Assembly: GCF_900101615.1 (NCBI RefSeq)
Contig: NZ_FMZX01000001.1
Span: 992,001-1,056,000, forward strand
Reading direction: 5' to 3'
Source of the DNA: Belnapia rosea
GTDB lineage: Bacteria > Pseudomonadota > Alphaproteobacteria > Acetobacterales > Acetobacteraceae
Length of the DNA: 64,000 nt
Of this stretch, positions 61,910 through 64,000 are shown piece after piece (the first letter of the stretch is position 1; every line of letters begins with the position of its first letter). Below the pieces are notes generated by a model, which worked only from the letters and a program-made list of their open reading frames with translations, did not search any database and was not told the origin of the DNA. The position numbers were made by a program, and so were the translations under genes.

Positions 61910-63586
61910 TTACCCCTGGCCCTGAGCGGCGCGGGCAGTGCCGAGGGCACGGCCATGGCTGATCTCCAGCACCCGGCCGAGGCTCGCGCGGGCGGCGGCG
62001 GAATGGCTGGCGATGATCGCGGTGCGCCCCATGCAGAGCCGCTGCAGGCTTTCCAGCACCTCGGCCTCGGTGCCCGGGTCGAGATGGGCGGTGGGCTCGT
62101 CCAGCAGCACGAGCGGCGTGTCGCGCAGGAAGGCGCGGGCCAGGGCCACGCGCTGGGCCTGCCCGCCGGACAGGCCCCAGCCCCCCTCCCCGACCAGCGT
62201 GTCGAGGCCCTGCGGCAGGCCTTCGGCGAAATCGAGCACCTGGGCGGCCCGGGCGGCGGCCTCCACCTGCCCGGCCGATGCATCCGGCCGGGCGAAGCGG
62301 ATATTGTCGCGGATCGAGGCGCGGAAGAGATGCGGCTTCTGCCCGACATAGGAGGAGAGCCGGCGGAGCTCGGCCGGCTTCAGCGCCAGGGCATCCTGGC
62401 CGTTGATGGCGATGCGCCCCGCCTCCGGCCGGTTGAAGCCCATCAGCAGGCGCAGGACGGAGGATTTGCCGGCGCCGGAGGCCCCTGCCAGCACCAGGGT
62501 CTCGCCGGCATTCACCCGGAAGGAGAGGCCGTCGAGCGCCGGGGGCCGGGCGGGGTCATAGGTCAGCCGCACATCGGTGAAGGTCACGACGACGCGGGGC
62601 GGCATCTCTTCCAGGGCGAGGCCGGCGTCCTCCTCGGCGAGCAGCAGCGGAGCCAGGGCGGCGGCGGCGCCGGCCGCGGCAAGGCGCTCGTGATAGGCGG
62701 CGGCGAAGGCGCGGAGCGGGGCGAAGAAGGCGGGGACCAGCAGCAGGCAGAAGAGGCCGGCGGCCGGGTCGCCACCCTCCAGCGCACCATGGCGCCAGGC
62801 GATGCAGGCCAGCGCCAGGGCGGAGAGCAGCTCGAGCGCGGTGCCCGAGAGGAAGGCGACGCGCAGCACGGACATGGTGCGGCGGCGCAACTCGTTCGCC
62901 GCCTCGCCCAGCGCCTCGGCCTCCGCCTCCTGCCGGTTGAAGAGGACGAGGGTGGGCAGGCCGCGCATGCGGTCGAGGAAGCGGCCGGAAAGGCGCTCCA
63001 GCGCCTCGAATTGACGGCGGCTGGCCTGGGCGGCGCCGATGCCCGTCGCCGCCATCGCCACAGGGTAGAGCAGGCCGGCGATGGCGAGCAGCAACCCGCT
63101 GCGCGGGTCGGCATAGGTCGCCGCGGCGATGACCATCAGCGGGGCCAGCAGGGCGAGCATGGCGGTCGGCAGCCAGCGGCCGAAATAGCCGTCCAGCGCC
63201 TCCACCCGGTCCACCACCAGCGAGGCGGCCTCGCCGACGCCGCGCGGGGCGGCGGGGCCGGCGGCGAGCAGCCGGGCGAAGGTCATGTCGCGGAGCCGGG
63301 TGCGCGCCGTCTCGCCGGCGGCGAGCTGGGCGCGTTCCTGGGCGAGGCCGAGGGCGGCGCCGAGCAGGGCCAGCGCCGCGGCGGCGGCCAGCTCCGGCCA
63401 GCCGGCACCGGAGGCGCCAAGCAGCGTGGCGAGCAACCGGGCGACCAGCCAGGTGGTGCCGAGCGCACAGGCCGTGGCCGCCACCCCCAGCAGGACGGGC
63501 AGCAGGACACGGCCACGCAGGGCACGGGATTCGCGACGCAACAGAAGGCGCGCCGCCTCCTGCTGCCCAGCCGAGGGGGAAGCCAT
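61910..63586 (-). CDS. cydD: CydD, thiol reductant ABC exporter subunit
   Basis: 558 aa from ATG 63586; the upstream extension to 63658 overlaps a promoter region. Membrane domain (LLPVLLGVAATACALGTTWL, LLAPLMVIAAATYADPRSGL), ATPase with Walker A GASGAGKSSVLRLLM, signature GLSGGQAQRVALARAFL, Walker B LVLLDEPTAHLDPGTE. Forms a heterodimer with CydC. No cydA/cydB nearby. A MerR-operator-like palindrome lies just upstream. Confidence 0.9.
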   Translation of the reverse strand: MASPSAGQQEAARLLLRRESRALRGRVLLPVLLGVAATACALGTTWLVARLLATLLGASGAGWPELAAAAALALLGAALGLAQERAQLAAGETARTRLRDMTFARLLAAGPAAPRGVGEAASLVVDRVEALDGYFGRWLPTAMLALLAPLMVIAAATYADPRSGLLLAIAGLLYPVAMAATGIGAAQASRRQFEALERLSGRFLDRMRGLPTLVLFNRQEAEAEALGEAANELRRRTMSVLRVAFLSGTALELLSALALACIAWRHGALEGGDPAAGLFCLLLVPAFFAPLRAFAAAYHERLAAAGAAAALAPLLLAEEDAGLALEEMPPRVVVTFTDVRLTYDPARPPALDGLSFRVNAGETLVLAGASGAGKSSVLRLLMGFNRPEAGRIAINGQDALALKPAELRRLSSYVGQKPHLFRASIRDNIRFARPDASAGQVEAAARAAQVLDFAEGLPQGLDTLVGEGGWGLSGGQAQRVALARAFLRDTPLVLLDEPTAHLDPGTEAEVLESLQRLCMGRTAIIASHSAAARASLGRVLEISHGRALGTARAAQGQG

Positions 63587-63618
63587 GGCGCATTCTATGC
63601 TGCCGGACGGGGTCACGT

Positions 63619-63640
63619 CACCTTGCGTTGACGCAAGGTG
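63619..63640. promoter_or_regulatory. MerR-operator-like 22-bp palindrome
   Basis: CACCTTGCGT (63619-63628) and ACGCAAGGTG (63631-63640) are exact 10-bp arms around TG. ACCTT-type arms in a 20-bp dyad are the form recognised by MerR-family regulators such as CueR. It lies between divergent cydD and the deacetylase-family gene. No regulator gene in the window. Confidence 0.5.
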
Positions 63641-63678
63641 GCGGGCAGATCTCGGCAAACCATTGCGGATCTCCCCCT

Positions 63679-64000
63679 ATGCTGCCCAGCCATGGCCGCT
63701 ACCGCTACCATCCCTGGCCCGAGCGGCCCCGCTATGCCTGGCCCGGCGGGGCGAAGCTCGCCGTCTATCTCGGCGTCAATCTCGAGCATTTCGCCTTCGG
63801 CGAGGGGCTGGGGGCGGAGCTGGCGCCCGGCGGCCCGCAGCCGGACGTGCTGAACCATGCCTGGCGCGACTACGGCAACCGGGTGGGTGCCTGGCGGCTG
63901 ATCGAGCTGCTGGACGCGCTCGGCCTGCCGGCGACGGTGCTGCTGAACAGCGCGATGTATGACCACGCGCCGCAGCTGGTGGCGGCGCATCGCGCCCGCG
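63679..64000 (+). CDS. Polysaccharide-deacetylase/allantoinase-like protein (partial, C-terminus off the window)
   Basis: Open from ATG 63679 to the right edge (about 107 codons). N-terminus resembles PuuE/NodB-type polysaccharide deacetylases: PWPERPRYAWPGGAKLAVYL, GVNLEHFAFG, ending with the segment RDYGNRVGAWRLIELLDALG and LPATVLLNSAM. The metal triad is not reached. No good Shine-Dalgarno, so a different start upstream remains possible. Divergent from cydD. Confidence 0.72.
   Translation, partial: MLPSHGRYRYHPWPERPRYAWPGGAKLAVYLGVNLEHFAFGEGLGAELAPGGPQPDVLNHAWRDYGNRVGAWRLIELLDALGLPATVLLNSAMYDHAPQLVAAHRAR

Overview
The window is very GC-rich, densely coded DNA from an alphaproteobacterium. 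The gene set points to a chemoheterotrophic Rhodospirillales/Acetobacteraceae member (Roseomonas-like). Pointers are a PQQ operon with an alphaproteobacterial-type PqqA, a PleD-type diguanylate cyclase, an HWE-family histidine kinase, a Bug/TTT-type receptor, an FeS-type photolyase and a zinc-free L33. The genus is an inference. I saw no tRNA, rRNA, insertion sequence, phage gene, CRISPR array or replication origin, so this reads as chromosomal backbone with catabolic accessory blocks.

Layout. 1-4749 (minus): PQQ cofactor operon ordered pqqA, soluble PQQ sugar dehydrogenase, cytochrome c, pqqB, pqqC, pqqD, pqqE (pqqE runs off the left edge). The cofactor pathway, a candidate user enzyme and its electron acceptor are thus on one strand, with a strong hairpin after pqqA. 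4829-7813: asd, a composite palindromic repeat, a deazaflavin-type nitroreductase, a cytosolic Cys-rich copper-storage protein with a DUF6496 partner, and a phasin-like protein. 7827-10769 (minus): two overlapping acyl-CoA dehydrogenase genes with a crotonase. 10879-18942: an orphan molybdenum hydroxylase large subunit, a PrpF-type isomerase, a TSUP permease, then a tightly coupled operon of a D-2-hydroxyacid dehydrogenase, a dihydropyrimidinase-type hydrolase, an unknown 95-aa protein and a CobW-type GTPase.

19026-23613 (plus): acyl-CoA catabolic operon (SDR, acyl-CoA dehydrogenase, AMP-forming ligase) ending in a Bug-type periplasmic receptor. 23614-30212: DUF1194 protein, alpha/beta hydrolase, unknown protein, N-acyl-D-amino-acid deacylase, gamma-glutamyltransferase, crotonase. 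30235-35615: complete pstSCAB-phoU-phoB operon behind a candidate Pho box, with no phoR. 35619-39776 (minus): SDR, DUF6134, FeS photolyase, creatininase-family hydrolase and GNAT acetyltransferase. 39871-42165: SixA, CYTH/CHAD protein and rpmG.

42269-48994: PleD, a glyoxalase-fold protein, a serine-glyoxylate-type aminotransferase and, divergent from it, a large FAD/Fe-S 2-hydroxyacid dehydrogenase; these last two look like a glycolate/glyoxylate module sharing an operator-like palindrome. 49113-56817: second DUF1194 protein, HWE kinase, renalase-like flavoprotein, DUF3253 and DUF1499 proteins, SbmA/BacA-type ABC protein, YihY-family membrane protein. 56830-64000: RecQ, an OmpA-like lipoprotein, the cydD-cydC-radical SAM unit, and the start of a polysaccharide-deacetylase-family gene across a MerR-operator-like palindrome.

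The genes are well explained by known families. The less expected content is regulatory and contextual: hairpins built around stop codons and a Shine-Dalgarno, paired operator-like palindromes, a possible metallochaperone/hydrolase pairing, and an SDR lacking its catalytic tyrosine.
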